This document shows, piece after piece, positions 16,506-25,452 of a DNA stretch of 64,000 nucleotides. The notes beneath the pieces are model-generated. The model saw only the letters and a list, made by a program, of their open reading frames with translations. It made no database searches and was not told where the DNA came from. Within the stretch, counting starts at the first letter, position 1, and every line of letters starts with the position of its first letter. The stretch comes from Maricaulis sp034670125. GTDB lineage: Bacteria; Pseudomonadota; Alphaproteobacteria; Caulobacterales; Maricaulaceae. The position numbers and the translations under genes were made by a program. The stretch is taken from positions 1 through 64,000 of the forward strand of contig NZ_JAXMOC010000005.1 of the NCBI RefSeq assembly GCF_034670125.1. The letters run 5' to 3'.

Positions 16506-17852
16506 ATGATGCAATCCCTGATCGATCGCGTCGGGCGACTGGATGACCGGATCCTTGAGGGGCGGGTCACCGCGCTCAACGGGCTGCTCGTCGAGGCCGA
16601 GGGCCCAAAGGCCGGCCTGTCGCTGGGCGCCCACGCAAAGATTGAGACCGGCAATGGCATCGCCGAATGCGAGGTGGTCGGCTTTCGCGGTGAAACCGCG
16701 TTGATGATGCCGTTCGGTCCGCTCGAGGGCATTCGCCCGGGGGCGCGGGCCCTGTTGCAGCCGGAGGCGGCTCGCGTCCGCCCGAGCCGGTCGTGGCTGG
16801 GACGGGTGCTGGACGGCTTCGGTCGGCCGCTCGATGACGGCGCACCGCTGACCGAAGGCGCCACCCCCTATCCGCTCAAGGGCAGCCCGCCCGGCGCCCA
16901 CGGTCGCGCCCGTCTGGGTGACCGCATGGACATGGGCGTTCGGGTCCTCAACGGTTTTGTCCCCATGCGGCGCGGCCAGCGGCTGGGCATTTTCGCCGGC
17001 TCCGGTGTCGGCAAGTCGGTGCTGATGTCGATGCTGGCCCGCGCCTGTGATGCCGACGTCATCGTGATCGGCCTGATTGGCGAACGGGGTCGGGAAGCGC
17101 GCGAATTCGTCGATGATGTCCTGGGGCCGGAAGGCCGCAAGCGTTCCGTGGTGATCACCGAAACCTCCGATTCCCCGGCCCTGGCCCGTCGCCAGGCGGC
17201 GCACCTGACCCTGACCACGGCGGAGTATTTCCGCGACCAGGGTCTCGACGTGCTTTGCCTGATGGACAGCGTCACCCGTTTCGCCCTCGCCCAGCGCGAA
17301 ATCGGCCTCGCTGCCGGCGAACCACCGACCACGCGGGGCTATACGCCATCGGTATTTGCTGAATTGCCACGGCTACTTGAGAGGGCCGGCCCGGGGCCGC
17401 AGCGCAAGGATGGCAAAAAATCCGGCTCCATTACCGGACTTTTCACTGTTTTGGTGGATGGTGATGATCATAACGAACCCATAGCCGATGCCGTACGCGG
17501 TATCCTGGATGGACATGTGGTCATGAGCCGAGCCATTGCTGAACGCGGACGCTATCCCGCGATCGACGTCTTGAAGTCGGTCAGCCGGACTGCGCCCGAG
17601 GTTTATGACGCTGCCGAGCGACCCCTGGTCGCGGAAGCGCGCAAACATTTGTCGGCCTATGCCGACATGGAAGAATTGATCCGTCTGGGTGCCTACACCC
17701 AGGGATCCAATCCGGCGGTGGATCGGGCCATTGAGCTCAACGAGCCGCTGGAAGCGTTCCTCGGACAGTCAAAAGACGATGCGGCGGACATTCCGTCGAC
17801 ATTTGCAATGCTGTCGGAGATTTTGGGTGGTGGTGAAGGAGGGCGGCAATGA
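16506..17852 (+). CDS. fliI: flagellum-specific ATPase FliI
   Basis: This 448-aa F1-beta-like ATPase energises flagellar type III export. It has an N-terminal barrel-like region, Walker A GIFAGSGVGKSVLM (about 160-173), IGLIGERGREAREFV, and a Walker B region LDVLCLMDSVTRFA. It also has the GEPPTTRGYTPSVF segment and a C-terminal helical domain. Length is normal for the family. The start ATGATG follows GGGCCGACCCGT, not a strong site. It overlaps fliJ by four bases (ATGA), showing coupling, and diverges from ctrA across 524 bases of regulatory DNA. Confidence 0.95.
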   Translation: MMQSLIDRVGRLDDRILEGRVTALNGLLVEAEGPKAGLSLGAHAKIETGNGIAECEVVGFRGETALMMPFGPLEGIRPGARALLQPEAARVRPSRSWLGRVLDGFGRPLDDGAPLTEGATPYPLKGSPPGAHGRARLGDRMDMGVRVLNGFVPMRRGQRLGIFAGSGVGKSVLMSMLARACDADVIVIGLIGERGREAREFVDDVLGPEGRKRSVVITETSDSPALARRQAAHLTLTTAEYFRDQGLDVLCLMDSVTRFALAQREIGLAAGEPPTTRGYTPSVFAELPRLLERAGPGPQRKDGKKSGSITGLFTVLVDGDDHNEPIADAVRGILDGHVVMSRAIAERGRYPAIDVLKSVSRTAPEVYDAAERPLVAEARKHLSAYADMEELIRLGAYTQGSNPAVDRAIELNEPLEAFLGQSKDDAADIPSTFAMLSEILGGGEGGRQ

Positions 17853-18268
17853 CACGCTCACATGAACCCCTGATCCGGCTGGCCCGGTTCAAGGTGGAAG
17901 AATTGCAAAAGCAGATGGCCGAGCTGGATCGCTCGCGTGCCGCGCTGGTCGGACAGATCGAGCGCCTGGAGGCCTCGGTGCCCGAGGAACAGGCCGCAGC
18001 CGCGCAGTCCAAGGAAGGCTATGTCGCCTACGGCTCTTACGCCCAGGCTGTGATCAAGCGGAAGGAAAACATCCGCGTTTCGCTTGATGAAGTCGACGTC
18101 CAGGCCGACGCCTTGCGTGACCGGTTGTCGGAGGCCTTCACGGACCTCAAGAAATACGAGCTCCTGGAAGAGCGCCGCCTGGCCCGGATCGAACAATCCG
18201 TGCGTGCCGCAGAACAGGACGAACTCGACGAAATCGCCCAGATCCGCCACGGACGCTCGTCGCACTAG
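17849..18268 (+). CDS. fliJ: flagellar export chaperone-escort FliJ
   Basis: This 139-aa, highly charged, helical coiled-coil protein has features such as ELQKQMAELDRSRAALVGQIERLEA and LSEAFTDLKKYELLEERRLARIE. Composition, length and position immediately after fliI (ATGA overlap) identify it as FliJ. FliJ sits in the export ATPase ring like a gamma subunit and escorts substrates. FliJ sequences are poorly conserved, so position carries much of the call. A strong terminator follows 24 bases after the stop. Confidence 0.85.
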   Translation: MTRSHEPLIRLARFKVEELQKQMAELDRSRAALVGQIERLEASVPEEQAAAAQSKEGYVAYGSYAQAVIKRKENIRVSLDEVDVQADALRDRLSEAFTDLKKYELLEERRLARIEQSVRAAEQDELDEIAQIRHGRSSH

Positions 18269-18291
18269 CAGCGCGATATCTTTGACGACAA

Positions 18292-18325
18292 AAAAGGCCC
18301 CGGACCAGCTGGTTCGGGGCCTTTT
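18292..18325 (+). terminator. intrinsic terminator after fliIJ
   Basis: AAAAGGCCCCG...CGGGGCCTTTT, extended inward by ACCAGCTGGT, forms a long hairpin with A and T flanks. It ends the fliI-fliJ unit. Confidence 0.88.
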
Positions 18326-18344
18326 GTGTGTTCGAGGCGGGGTG

Positions 18345-18501
18345 GGGCACGAGGTCAGTCACTTGTGCCCGGGACCTTGCGGAGCCTGTCCGCGCCTTGG
18401 ATGTGACCCTCCAAAGCTCCGGCAGGGCGTGCGACCGGGTCCAGGGGCACGAAACGACCGACCCCCGTCATCCCGGCGCATTCGAAACGGGGGAGACACA
18501 G
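18345..18501. repeat. dispersed ~155-bp repeat, copy A
   Basis: This stretch aligns along its length with 39575-39728. Shared blocks include CAGTCACTTGTGCCCGG, GCGGAGCCTGTCCGCG, CTCCGGCAGGGCGTGCGACC and AACGACCGACCCC. Both copies begin with a hairpin, GGCACGAG ... CTTGTGCC. Neither copy is coding in any convincing frame. It lies between the fliJ terminator and an inverted-repeat element. Confidence 0.75.
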
Positions 18502-18614
18502 GTGCGTGCGTTTTGGGCAAGAAGTTTACAGGACCGTATGTTTGGAGCCGGGCGCGCGTGAAATCGGTGAGTGTCCCCGTTAATTTCGTGATGCCGGCTC
18601 GGAGATGCGTCAAG

Positions 18615-18698
18615 AAAAGGGACAGGTATATTTAACGCGTCTCGGGCGTGGTTGCTCGTTCCACCCGTGCCACGCGTTAAATATGCCTGTCCCCCTTT
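18615..18698. repeat. inverted-repeat element (imperfect), same family as 52797-52872
   Basis: The left arm (18615-18640) reads AAAAGGGACAGGTATATTTA followed by ACGCGT. The right arm (18672-18698) is its reverse complement with one substitution and one extra C. The 31-base interior is itself partly palindromic (GGGCGTGG/CCACCCGT). The arms match those of the element at 52797-52872 except for TATATTTAA versus TATAATTAA. It looks like a REPIN/MITE-type element, which is an inference. Confidence 0.75.
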
Positions 18699-18702
18699 TA
18701 AC

Positions 18703-19023
18703 CTAACGCCCGTAGCGGCGCTTGGCCCAGAAGATGGCGCCGATGGTCGTCATGTAGATGACCAGGCGCAGGATGACGACGACGCCGCCGCGCTCGTCGA
18801 GTCGGGAGAAAGCGAAATCGAAGGCAAAATCGGGCGGGATGCCGGTCGACCAGCGATAGAAGAAGGGGGCGCAGGCGTCGATCAGGAAGGCGATCGAGGC
18901 GGCGGCCGGCCATTGTGGCCATTTGCGCATGATCAGGGCGGCGACCAGTGACAGGACGATAATCAGCCACCAGTCAAACGGGGTGAAGCCGGCGGTCAGG
19001 CGATCTGCGAGACTGTCATACAT
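18703..19023 (-). CDS. small membrane protein, unrecognised
   Basis: This 106-aa protein has three or four hydrophobic segments: WWLIIVLSLVAALIM (about 18-32), WPAAASIAFLIDACAPFFY (38-56), and VVVILRLVIYMTTIGAIFWA (80-99). It ends KRRYGR. I recognise no family. It is the last gene of the leftward flagellar operon, 24 bases after flhG, so it may be cotranscribed with the flagellar genes. No motif shows a flagellar role. Confidence 0.7.
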   Translation of the reverse strand: MYDSLADRLTAGFTPFDWWLIIVLSLVAALIMRKWPQWPAAASIAFLIDACAPFFYRWSTGIPPDFAFDFAFSRLDERGGVVVILRLVIYMTTIGAIFWAKRRYGR

Positions 19024-19047
19024 GTGTCGGTGCTCCCCAAAGCCCGG

Positions 19048-19848
19048 TCAGGCCGCCTGTTTGCCACGTGCCAGCGAGCCCGCCAAGCTCTGGATATCCT
19101 TCGCCGCCTCGCACTGTGGCGCGCGCAGAGACACGGCAGTCTGGGCCCGGATCGCAGCCGGAACCGTCGGGTCGCGGCGGATGATGCCGGCGAGTGTTGG
19201 CGTAAAGCTCAGGAAAGCTTCGCAGGTTTTGCGGAAGGCGCTGAAGGCCTCGTTTGCGGCGCTCATGTCGGGTGCATTGTTGATCACCACCAGCGGCGAG
19301 GCGCCGTCATCGTGCAGCCGAAGCGTTTTGACGAAGGCATAGGCGTCGGTCAGTGAGGTCGGTTCGTCATTGAGCACGATCACGACATCATCGGCTGTCA
19401 GCGCGAGGCGGATCGTGGCCCGGTCAGCACCGGCGGCCAGATCGAGAATGGCGCGGTCATAGGACAGGGCCAGCGCGGCGACGCCGGTTGCCAGCTTGGT
19501 CAGCCCGGGGCCGGCCAGATTGGCCAGTGCCCCGGAGCCCGACCGACCCGAAATGACGTCAAAACCGCCCTTCTGGGAGGCACCACCCAGAGCCGGACAG
19601 GTCGCATCGGCAATGGCGACGCGGCCATTGATGACGCTGGAAATGTCGGAATTGGGCTGCAGCCCCAGCTGGACGTCGATATTGGCCATGCCGAGATCGC
19701 CATCCATCAACAGGCAGCGTTCGCCCATTTGCGAAAAGGCGCGCGCCATGCCGATCGACAGCATGGTCTTGCCGACACCGCCCTTGCCGGAGGCGATGGC
19801 AAGGATGCGGCCGGCGGAGCGGTCTTGCGGAGCGGAGGCGATTTTCAT
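19048..19848 (-). CDS. flhG: flagellar number regulator FlhG (MinD/ParA-type ATPase)
   Basis: This 266-aa ATPase has the deviant Walker A KGGVGKTMLSIGMARAF near residue 21, MDGDLGMANIDVQLGL (switch region), and a DRAILDLAAGAD segment. It lacks a helix-turn-helix. FlhG/FleN proteins work with FlhF to set flagellar number and site. The conserved C-terminal membrane-targeting helix is short or absent. Its start codon shares one base with the stop of flhF (both at 19848), so translation is probably coupled. Position and family agree. Confidence 0.88.
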   Translation of the reverse strand: MKIASAPQDRSAGRILAIASGKGGVGKTMLSIGMARAFSQMGERCLLMDGDLGMANIDVQLGLQPNSDISSVINGRVAIADATCPALGGASQKGGFDVISGRSGSGALANLAGPGLTKLATGVAALALSYDRAILDLAAGADRATIRLALTADDVVIVLNDEPTSLTDAYAFVKTLRLHDDGASPLVVINNAPDMSAANEAFSAFRKTCEAFLSFTPTLAGIIRRDPTVPAAIRAQTAVSLRAPQCEAAKDIQSLAGSLARGKQAA

Positions 19849-20840
19849 CAGTCGTCTTCCTCGAACGGGGTATTGCGGTCCTCGACCAGGACCCGGGCCA
19901 TGCGCAGGGGCGTGGCCGGTGCCAGTCCGCCGCCAATGAACGGGGTGGACGAAATCTGGGCGAAGGCCAGGCCGGTCTCGCCGACGCCGAGCATGGCGCC
20001 GAGACGGCGTGCGCAGTCCAGCTTGACCGGGATGCAGCGGCTGGCACCAATCGAGGCGAACAACGAGGCTGCGTCTTCGGCATCCTCCGGTGTCAGCCCG
20101 GCGTCAAACACATAGATGATTTCGGCATTGGCGCTGTCAGCAAAGGCCAGGGTCATGTCCAGATCGTCGAGCTCGAACGGATTGACCGCCGGGCTGTCGA
20201 TCAGGACAGGGCCGTCGATTTCGTCGACCGCATCGATCATTTCGCGCGGATCGTCGACAGCCCGGAAACCGGCCCCCATGCGACGGGCCAGTTCCTGAAG
20301 CCGGTCATTGGCGCCGGCGCGCTCTCCGTCACAGGAAATCAGGGTCGGCACAGCGCCTGCGGTTATCGCGCGAGCCGCGGTCTTGGCCAAGGCCGAGGTC
20401 TTGCCGACACCGGGCGTGCCGGCGAACAGCACGGCATGTTCCGGCACGGCGGGCAGAGGCTGGAAAGTGTAGCGGCTCTCGATGGCGTGGGCGAGACGGG
20501 CCACGGCCTGTCCGTCGGACAGGTCATGGGCCGAACGGATCAGGGCCTGGGCGGCAGAGCCGGGCGCGCGATGGAAGCCGAGTGCCCGGATGACCCGGTC
20601 CAGCTCATTATCCTCGCGCAGGCCGCGCTCGATCTCGGCTTCACCGGCCAGACGGATGGAACGGTCACGCACCTGTTCGGCCGGCTCGGCGACCCGCGCC
20701 ATCTCGCTGGCCGCGCGGACATGCACGCCGCCGCCGGGCGCGTCACCGGTCGCGATGATCACGGCGTCGGGACCCATTTCACGGCGAACTTCGGCCATGG
20801 CCTGGGTCAGGGACGGGGCTGCAAAGGTTTTAAGGTGCAT
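19848..20840 (-). CDS. flhF: flagellar placement GTPase FlhF, with altered G motifs
   Basis: This 330-aa SRP-type GTPase has the N-terminal MHLKTFAAPSLTQAMAEVRREMGPDAVIIAT signature of FlhF, a short linker (B) region, an N domain, and a G domain with P-loop GTPGVGKTSALAKTA (about 141-155). It is shorter than most FlhF proteins. The expected DTAGR (G3) motif reads DSPAVNPF, and the TKLDE motif reads VKLDCARR. GTP hydrolysis or dimer activation may therefore differ. It works with the adjacent flhG to position the polar flagellum. It lies 35 bases after flhA in the same operon. Confidence 0.85.
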   Translation of the reverse strand: MHLKTFAAPSLTQAMAEVRREMGPDAVIIATGDAPGGGVHVRAASEMARVAEPAEQVRDRSIRLAGEAEIERGLREDNELDRVIRALGFHRAPGSAAQALIRSAHDLSDGQAVARLAHAIESRYTFQPLPAVPEHAVLFAGTPGVGKTSALAKTAARAITAGAVPTLISCDGERAGANDRLQELARRMGAGFRAVDDPREMIDAVDEIDGPVLIDSPAVNPFELDDLDMTLAFADSANAEIIYVFDAGLTPEDAEDAASLFASIGASRCIPVKLDCARRLGAMLGVGETGLAFAQISSTPFIGGGLAPATPLRMARVLVEDRNTPFEEDD

Positions 20841-20875
20841 GGGCTCGCATCATTTCACAGGTCAAAATCGGTCGG

Positions 20876-23008
20876 TCAGCCGACATGGCCCATCGTCTGG
20901 AGACGTGCGCTCGGATGGATTTCATTTTGCGACATCACCACGGTCTGCGGGCGAAAACGCTCAACCAACGAACGCACATACGGACGAATCAGTGGGCTCG
21001 TCAGCAGTACAGGCACATGACCCTGAGCTGATGCGGTTTCAAAAGAGTTTCGAATGGCGGCGACAAAATCATGCAGTTTGGACGGTGCCAGCGCGAGCTG
21101 GCGGCGGTCGCCTTCGCCCACCAGCGACTCCAGGAAGGCCTGCTCCCATTGCGGACCCATCGCCAGCACCGGCAGGACGCCGTCATGCGCCTTGTTGGCG
21201 TGGCAGATCTGGCGCGCGAGACGGGTCCGGACATGCTCGACGATGGCGTCGAGATTCTGCGTCGTGGCGCTGGCTTCGGCGATGCCTTCCAGGATCGTTG
21301 GCAGGTCGCGGATCGAGATGCGTTCCTTGATCAGGGATTGCAGGACGCGCTGGATGCCGGCGCGGCTGATCTGTCCCGGGGTGATGTCGTCGACGAGGGC
21401 CTTGTGCTCCTTGGAGAGCTTGGCAATCAGCTTCTCGACCTCGGCATAGGACAGCAGGTCGGCCATGTTTTCGCGCAGCAGTTCGGTCAGGTGGGTGACC
21501 AGAACAGCGGCGGGTTCGACGATCGTGTAACCACGGAAGGAGGCTTCCTCGCGCAGGCCTTCATCGATCCAGGTCGCGGGCAGGCCGAAAGTCGGCTCCT
21601 TGACGTGGCTGCCCGGCATGTCGATCGGCATGCCGGCCGGATCCATGACCAGCAGCTTGTGCAGTTCCAGCACGCCCCGACCGGCTTCCAGTTCCTTGAT
21701 GCGGATCGTGTATTCGTTATTGCCCAGCGCCATGTTGTCGATGATGCGCACGGCCGGGGTGATGAAGCCCATTTCCTCGGCCAGCGACCGGCGCAGGGCG
21801 CGGATCTGATCGGTCAGCTTGCGACCGTCGACATCATTGATCAGCGGCAGCAGGCCATAGCCCAGCTCGATCTTCAGCTCGTCGATGGCGAGGCTGTCCT
21901 CGATCGGCGCTTCCGTTTCGGCCTGGCTTTCCTGTTCCACAGCTTCCTGCTCGGCCTTCGCGTCCAGCTCGGCCTGGGCTGTTCGTTCGGCGATGTCCCG
22001 GTTCATCCAGGCCAGGGCGCCGGCGCCGGCCGACATCAGGGCGAAGGGAATCAGCGGCATGCCGGGCAGAAGTCCGACCATCAGGGCAACACCGGATACC
22101 AGGCCGAGGCCTTGCGGGTTGGCGGTCAGCTGGCCGAACAGGGCCTTGTCGGCCTGGCCGTTGACGCCGGCCTTGGAGACCAGCAGGCCGGCACCGACCG
22201 AGATGATGAGGGCCGGGATCTGCGAGACCAGGCCGTCACCGATGGTCAGCGAGGAATAGGCCTGGGCGGCTTCCGAGAACGGCATGCCGGACTGGACCAC
22301 ACCGATGATGATGCCGCCGACCAGGTTGATGGCGGTGATCATCAGGCCGGCCATGGCATCGCCGCGGACGAATTTGGAGGCACCATCCATGGCGCCGAAG
22401 AAATTGCTTTCGCCTTCCAGCTCGGTGCGGCGCTTGCGGGCGTCGTCTTCGGTGATCAGGCCGGCCGAGAGGTCGGCATCGATGGCCATCTGCTTGCCGG
22501 GCATGGCGTCGAGGGTGAAGCGGGCCGCGACTTCGGCGATCCGGCCGGAACCCTTGGTGATGACCACGAAATTCACGATCACCAGGATGGCAAAGACAAT
22601 GATGCCGATGACGACATTGCCCTGCATGACAAAGGAACCGAACGCTTCGATGACCTCGCCGGCCGCGTCGGTGCCTTCATGGCCCTTGGACAGGATCAGC
22701 CGGGTCGAGGCGATGTTGAGGCCCAGGCGCAGCAGGGTGGTGATCAGCAGCAGCGCCGGAAAGGCCGAGAACTCCAGCGGCTTCTTGATGAAGAGCGCCG
22801 TCATCAGGACCAGGACCGACATCGAGATCGAGATCGCCAGCGACATGTCCAGCAGAAAGCTGGGCATGGGCAGCATCAGCATCACCAGGATGGCGAGAAT
22901 GCCGACGGCCAACGCCACATCACCACGCAGCGTGCGGTTCAGGAAGGCGCGGATGTCAAATCCACCACTGGCAGGAGCGGCGGTCGGGGAGGCTGCGGTA
23001 TCGACCAC
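20876..23008 (-). CDS. flhA: flagellar export gate protein FlhA
   Basis: This 710-aa inner-membrane protein forms the export gate ring. The N-terminal half contains about eight membrane segments and the conserved FHIPEP-family cytoplasmic loop (SGRIAEVAARFTLDAMPGKQMAIDADL, then EGESNFFGAMDGASKFVRGDA). The C-terminal half is the soluble substrate-docking domain, with LRRSLAEEMGFITPAVRI and ENMADLLSYAEVEKLI. Length is normal. It follows flbD in the leftward fliF operon and is followed by flhF. Family assignment is certain. Confidence 0.97.
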   Translation of the reverse strand: MVDTAASPTAAPASGGFDIRAFLNRTLRGDVALAVGILAILVMLMLPMPSFLLDMSLAISISMSVLVLMTALFIKKPLEFSAFPALLLITTLLRLGLNIASTRLILSKGHEGTDAAGEVIEAFGSFVMQGNVVIGIIVFAILVIVNFVVITKGSGRIAEVAARFTLDAMPGKQMAIDADLSAGLITEDDARKRRTELEGESNFFGAMDGASKFVRGDAMAGLMITAINLVGGIIIGVVQSGMPFSEAAQAYSSLTIGDGLVSQIPALIISVGAGLLVSKAGVNGQADKALFGQLTANPQGLGLVSGVALMVGLLPGMPLIPFALMSAGAGALAWMNRDIAERTAQAELDAKAEQEAVEQESQAETEAPIEDSLAIDELKIELGYGLLPLINDVDGRKLTDQIRALRRSLAEEMGFITPAVRIIDNMALGNNEYTIRIKELEAGRGVLELHKLLVMDPAGMPIDMPGSHVKEPTFGLPATWIDEGLREEASFRGYTIVEPAAVLVTHLTELLRENMADLLSYAEVEKLIAKLSKEHKALVDDITPGQISRAGIQRVLQSLIKERISIRDLPTILEGIAEASATTQNLDAIVEHVRTRLARQICHANKAHDGVLPVLAMGPQWEQAFLESLVGEGDRRQLALAPSKLHDFVAAIRNSFETASAQGHVPVLLTSPLIRPYVRSLVERFRPQTVVMSQNEIHPSARLQTMGHVG

Positions 23009-23020
23009 GGTTCAGTCCAA

Positions 23021-24391
23021 TCAGGCTACGGAAACACCCTGGGCGGGTTGGTTGGGCGCGGGGATGTCAACGCCCTGGTCCGAATAGAGTTTCAGCTTGT
23101 TGCGCAGGGTCCGGATCGAGATGCCGAGAATGTTGGCGGCATGGGTCCGGTTGCCGAAGCAATGGTCGAGCGTGTTGAGGATCAGGTCCTGTTCCACTTC
23201 CGAAACCGTGCGACCGATCATGTCGGCTTGAACCGACTGGGCGGTGTCAGCGGCCTGGCGGACGACGTTATTGCCCGAGCCGGTGAAGGCCGAGCCGTCG
23301 GGCATGCGGATCGCGTCCGGTGTGATTTCCCGCCCTGTGGCCAGCAGAACGGCGCGGTGCATGGCGTTCTCCAGTTCGCGGACATTGCCCGTCCACTCCC
23401 GGGCCAGCAGCGAGGTGCGGGCGGCATCCGAGACCGGGCGGACATCGACGGCGTTGGCGGCTGAGTACTTCTTCACGAAATGCTCGGACAGGGCGACGAT
23501 GTCGGCCGGGCGTTCGCGAAGCGGCGGCAGGGCGAGATTGACCACGTTCAGGCGGAACAGCAGGTCTTCGCGGAAGCTGCCATCGGCCACGGCCTTGCGC
23601 AGGTCGCGGTTCGAGGTCGCCAGGATGCGGATATTGACCTTGACCGGCTTGGTGCCGCCGACCCGGTCGATCTCGCGTTCCTGGATGGCGCGCAGCAGCT
23701 TGGCTTGCAGGCGGACATCCATTTCGGAAATCTCGTCGAGCAGGAGCGTGCCGCCGTCGGCCTCTTCGAACTTACCCACGCGGCGGGCGATGGCGCCGGT
23801 AAAGGCGCCTTTCTCGTGACCGAAGAGTTCGGACTCCAGCAGGTTTTCCGGGATTGCGGCACAGTTGACGGAGATGAAGGGAGCCTGGGCGCGCTTGGAC
23901 TTGGTGTGGACATAGCGGGCCATGACTTCCTTACCGGAGCCACTTTCACCGGTAATCAGGACGGAGGCGTCAGAGCCGGCAATGCGATCGGCGAGGTGGA
24001 TGACGGCCTGCATGGACGGGTCGCGGGCAATCATCGGGCGTTCGTCGTCGGCAATCGCGGCCAGAACGGCAGCGATCAGATCGGCGTCCGGCGGCATCGG
24101 AATGAATTCCTTGGCCCCGGCGCGGATCGCGGCAGCGGCAGCCTCGGGACGGACATTGACGCCGCAGGCGACGACCGGGACGGAGATCCGCTCGGCGTCA
24201 TTCGCAGCGATCAGGGACTGCACGTCCAGGTGCAGGTCGACCATCAACAGGTCGGCGCCGCGCCCGGCCCGCAAATGGGCGGTGGCTTGCTCGATCGTGT
24301 CCACGTGCGAGACCTTCGCGCCGCGGTCGAGGGCGATCTTCGTGGCGGTGTGCAATTGCCCGCCCAGGCTGCCGACTATCAAAATTCGCAT
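23021..24391 (-). CDS. flbD: sigma-54-dependent flagellar regulator FlbD
   Basis: This 456-aa activator has an atypical N-terminal receiver that lacks the usual acidic pair (ILIVGSLGGQ) though VDLHLD keeps an Asp. The AAA+ domain (about 135-370) has Walker A GESGSGKEVMARY and the sigma-54 contact motif GAFTGA. The C-terminal Fis-type helix-turn-helix includes NRTHAANILGISIRTLRNKL. In Caulobacter, FlbD activates late flagellar genes at ftr sites and represses fliF, under FliX control rather than ordinary phosphorylation. Sigma-54-like promoters are visible upstream of fliK and flgK in this window. Confidence 0.93.
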   Translation of the reverse strand: MRILIVGSLGGQLHTATKIALDRGAKVSHVDTIEQATAHLRAGRGADLLMVDLHLDVQSLIAANDAERISVPVVACGVNVRPEAAAAAIRAGAKEFIPMPPDADLIAAVLAAIADDERPMIARDPSMQAVIHLADRIAGSDASVLITGESGSGKEVMARYVHTKSKRAQAPFISVNCAAIPENLLESELFGHEKGAFTGAIARRVGKFEEADGGTLLLDEISEMDVRLQAKLLRAIQEREIDRVGGTKPVKVNIRILATSNRDLRKAVADGSFREDLLFRLNVVNLALPPLRERPADIVALSEHFVKKYSAANAVDVRPVSDAARTSLLAREWTGNVRELENAMHRAVLLATGREITPDAIRMPDGSAFTGSGNNVVRQAADTAQSVQADMIGRTVSEVEQDLILNTLDHCFGNRTHAANILGISIRTLRNKLKLYSDQGVDIPAPNQPAQGVSVA

Positions 24392-24418
24392 GATGTGCTC
24401 CGTCCTCTACGCCAGGCC

Positions 24419-24775
24419 TTAGCCCGCGTCCCCGTCCTTGATGATTTCCGTCATGGTGACGCCCAGTCGGTCGTCGACCACCACGACTTCGCCGCGCGCG
24501 ACGAGCCGGTTGTTCACATAGATGTCGATCGCTTCGCCGATCTTGCGGTCCAGCTCGACCACCGACCCGGAGGTCAGCTTGAGCAGCGAGTTCACGTCGA
24601 TATGGGCCTTGCCGAGGACCGCCGAGATATTGACGGGAACGTCAAAGACCGGCGCCAGGTCAGCGGCGCTCTTTTCTTCTTCGTCCATCATCTGCTGGCC
24701 ACGCTTGGGCGCTTCGACCGGCACTTGCGTGCCGTCATCGCCCAGATCGGGAAGGTCGAGATTGTCGTCAGCCAT
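24419..24775 (-). CDS. fliN: flagellar motor switch protein FliN
   Basis: This 118-aa C-ring protein has an acidic N-terminal 45 residues (DDNLDLPDLGDDGTQ), then a SpoA domain: VFDVPVNISAVLGKAHIDVNSLLKLTSGSVVELDRKIG, and LVARGEVVVVDDRLGVTMTEII. FliN forms the lower C-ring and docks the export ATPase through FliH. It lies between fliH and flbD in the Caulobacter order. No fliM is present in this window. Confidence 0.95.
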   Translation of the reverse strand: MADDNLDLPDLGDDGTQVPVEAPKRGQQMMDEEEKSAADLAPVFDVPVNISAVLGKAHIDVNSLLKLTSGSVVELDRKIGEAIDIYVNNRLVARGEVVVVDDRLGVTMTEIIKDGDAG

Positions 24776-24786
24776 GTCAGGCCTCC

Positions 24787-25440
24787 TTAAGCCGCGCTTG
24801 CACTGGCGGAATGGTCGCCGGGCGCGTCAGATTGGGTGTCTTCGTCGTCGGGCGGCGAAGCCAGCCAGCGAGCGACGACGTCATTCAGTCGGGATTCAAT
24901 TTCATCGGCACTGCGCTGGATGGCACCGGCACCCCATTCCAGTCGGACATCGGCATTGGCCAGCCCGTCCTCGCCGCGCACCATGATGGCACCGTCAAAA
25001 CCGGCGTCGCGGGCGGTCTTCTCGAGCCGTTCCGCCAGGGCTTCAACCAGCTCCGGATTACAACGCACCGACAGGCGCGGCTCCGAGCGCAGGTCCTTCA
25101 CCGCTTCCAGCGCGACCTGTTCGATGGTGTCGACCGGATAGGCGGCGAGGGCCTCGCCGGCGATCTTGCGGGCGGCGGCCATGGCAAGCCCGGCGGCTTC
25201 CTGGCGCAGACCGTCGGATTCCATCGCGAGGCGGGACAGGATCAGCTGCATCTGCGAGGCGATGGCCTGCAGCGATTGAGCGCAGCGGCCTTCCTCCATC
25301 TCGCGGCCTTCCTCGACACCCCACATGCGGGCTGCGTCGACATCGTCCTGGGTGAAGAAGCGCTTGTAGCTTTCCCCTTCGCGCAGGATCTGGCCGTCAT
25401 GGTCGAACTCTGTATCGAAATCGAATTTGATCGGATTCAT
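24787..25440 (-). CDS. fliH: flagellar export ATPase regulator FliH (FlbE-type)
   Basis: This 217-aa protein starts MNPIKFDFDTEFDHDG and has a long Glu/Gln-rich helical region (EEGREMEEGRCAQSLQAIASQMQLILS). A C-terminal V-ATPase E-subunit-like domain follows (VDTIEQVALEAVKDLRSEPRLSVRCNPELV). FliH proteins bind FliI and tether it to the C-ring. Between fliG and fliN, this corresponds to flbE of Caulobacter. Sequence conservation in this family is low; position strengthens the call. Confidence 0.85.
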   Translation of the reverse strand: MNPIKFDFDTEFDHDGQILREGESYKRFFTQDDVDAARMWGVEEGREMEEGRCAQSLQAIASQMQLILSRLAMESDGLRQEAAGLAMAAARKIAGEALAAYPVDTIEQVALEAVKDLRSEPRLSVRCNPELVEALAERLEKTARDAGFDGAIMVRGEDGLANADVRLEWGAGAIQRSADEIESRLNDVVARWLASPPDDEDTQSDAPGDHSASASAA

Positions 25441-25452
25441 CGTTCAACCTCC

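Noticed and set aside
21071..23464. Very long open frame antisense to flhA and the end of flbD
   Set aside because: It is a shadow of conserved flagellar genes. The translation is His/Gln/Gly-rich without recognisable folds.
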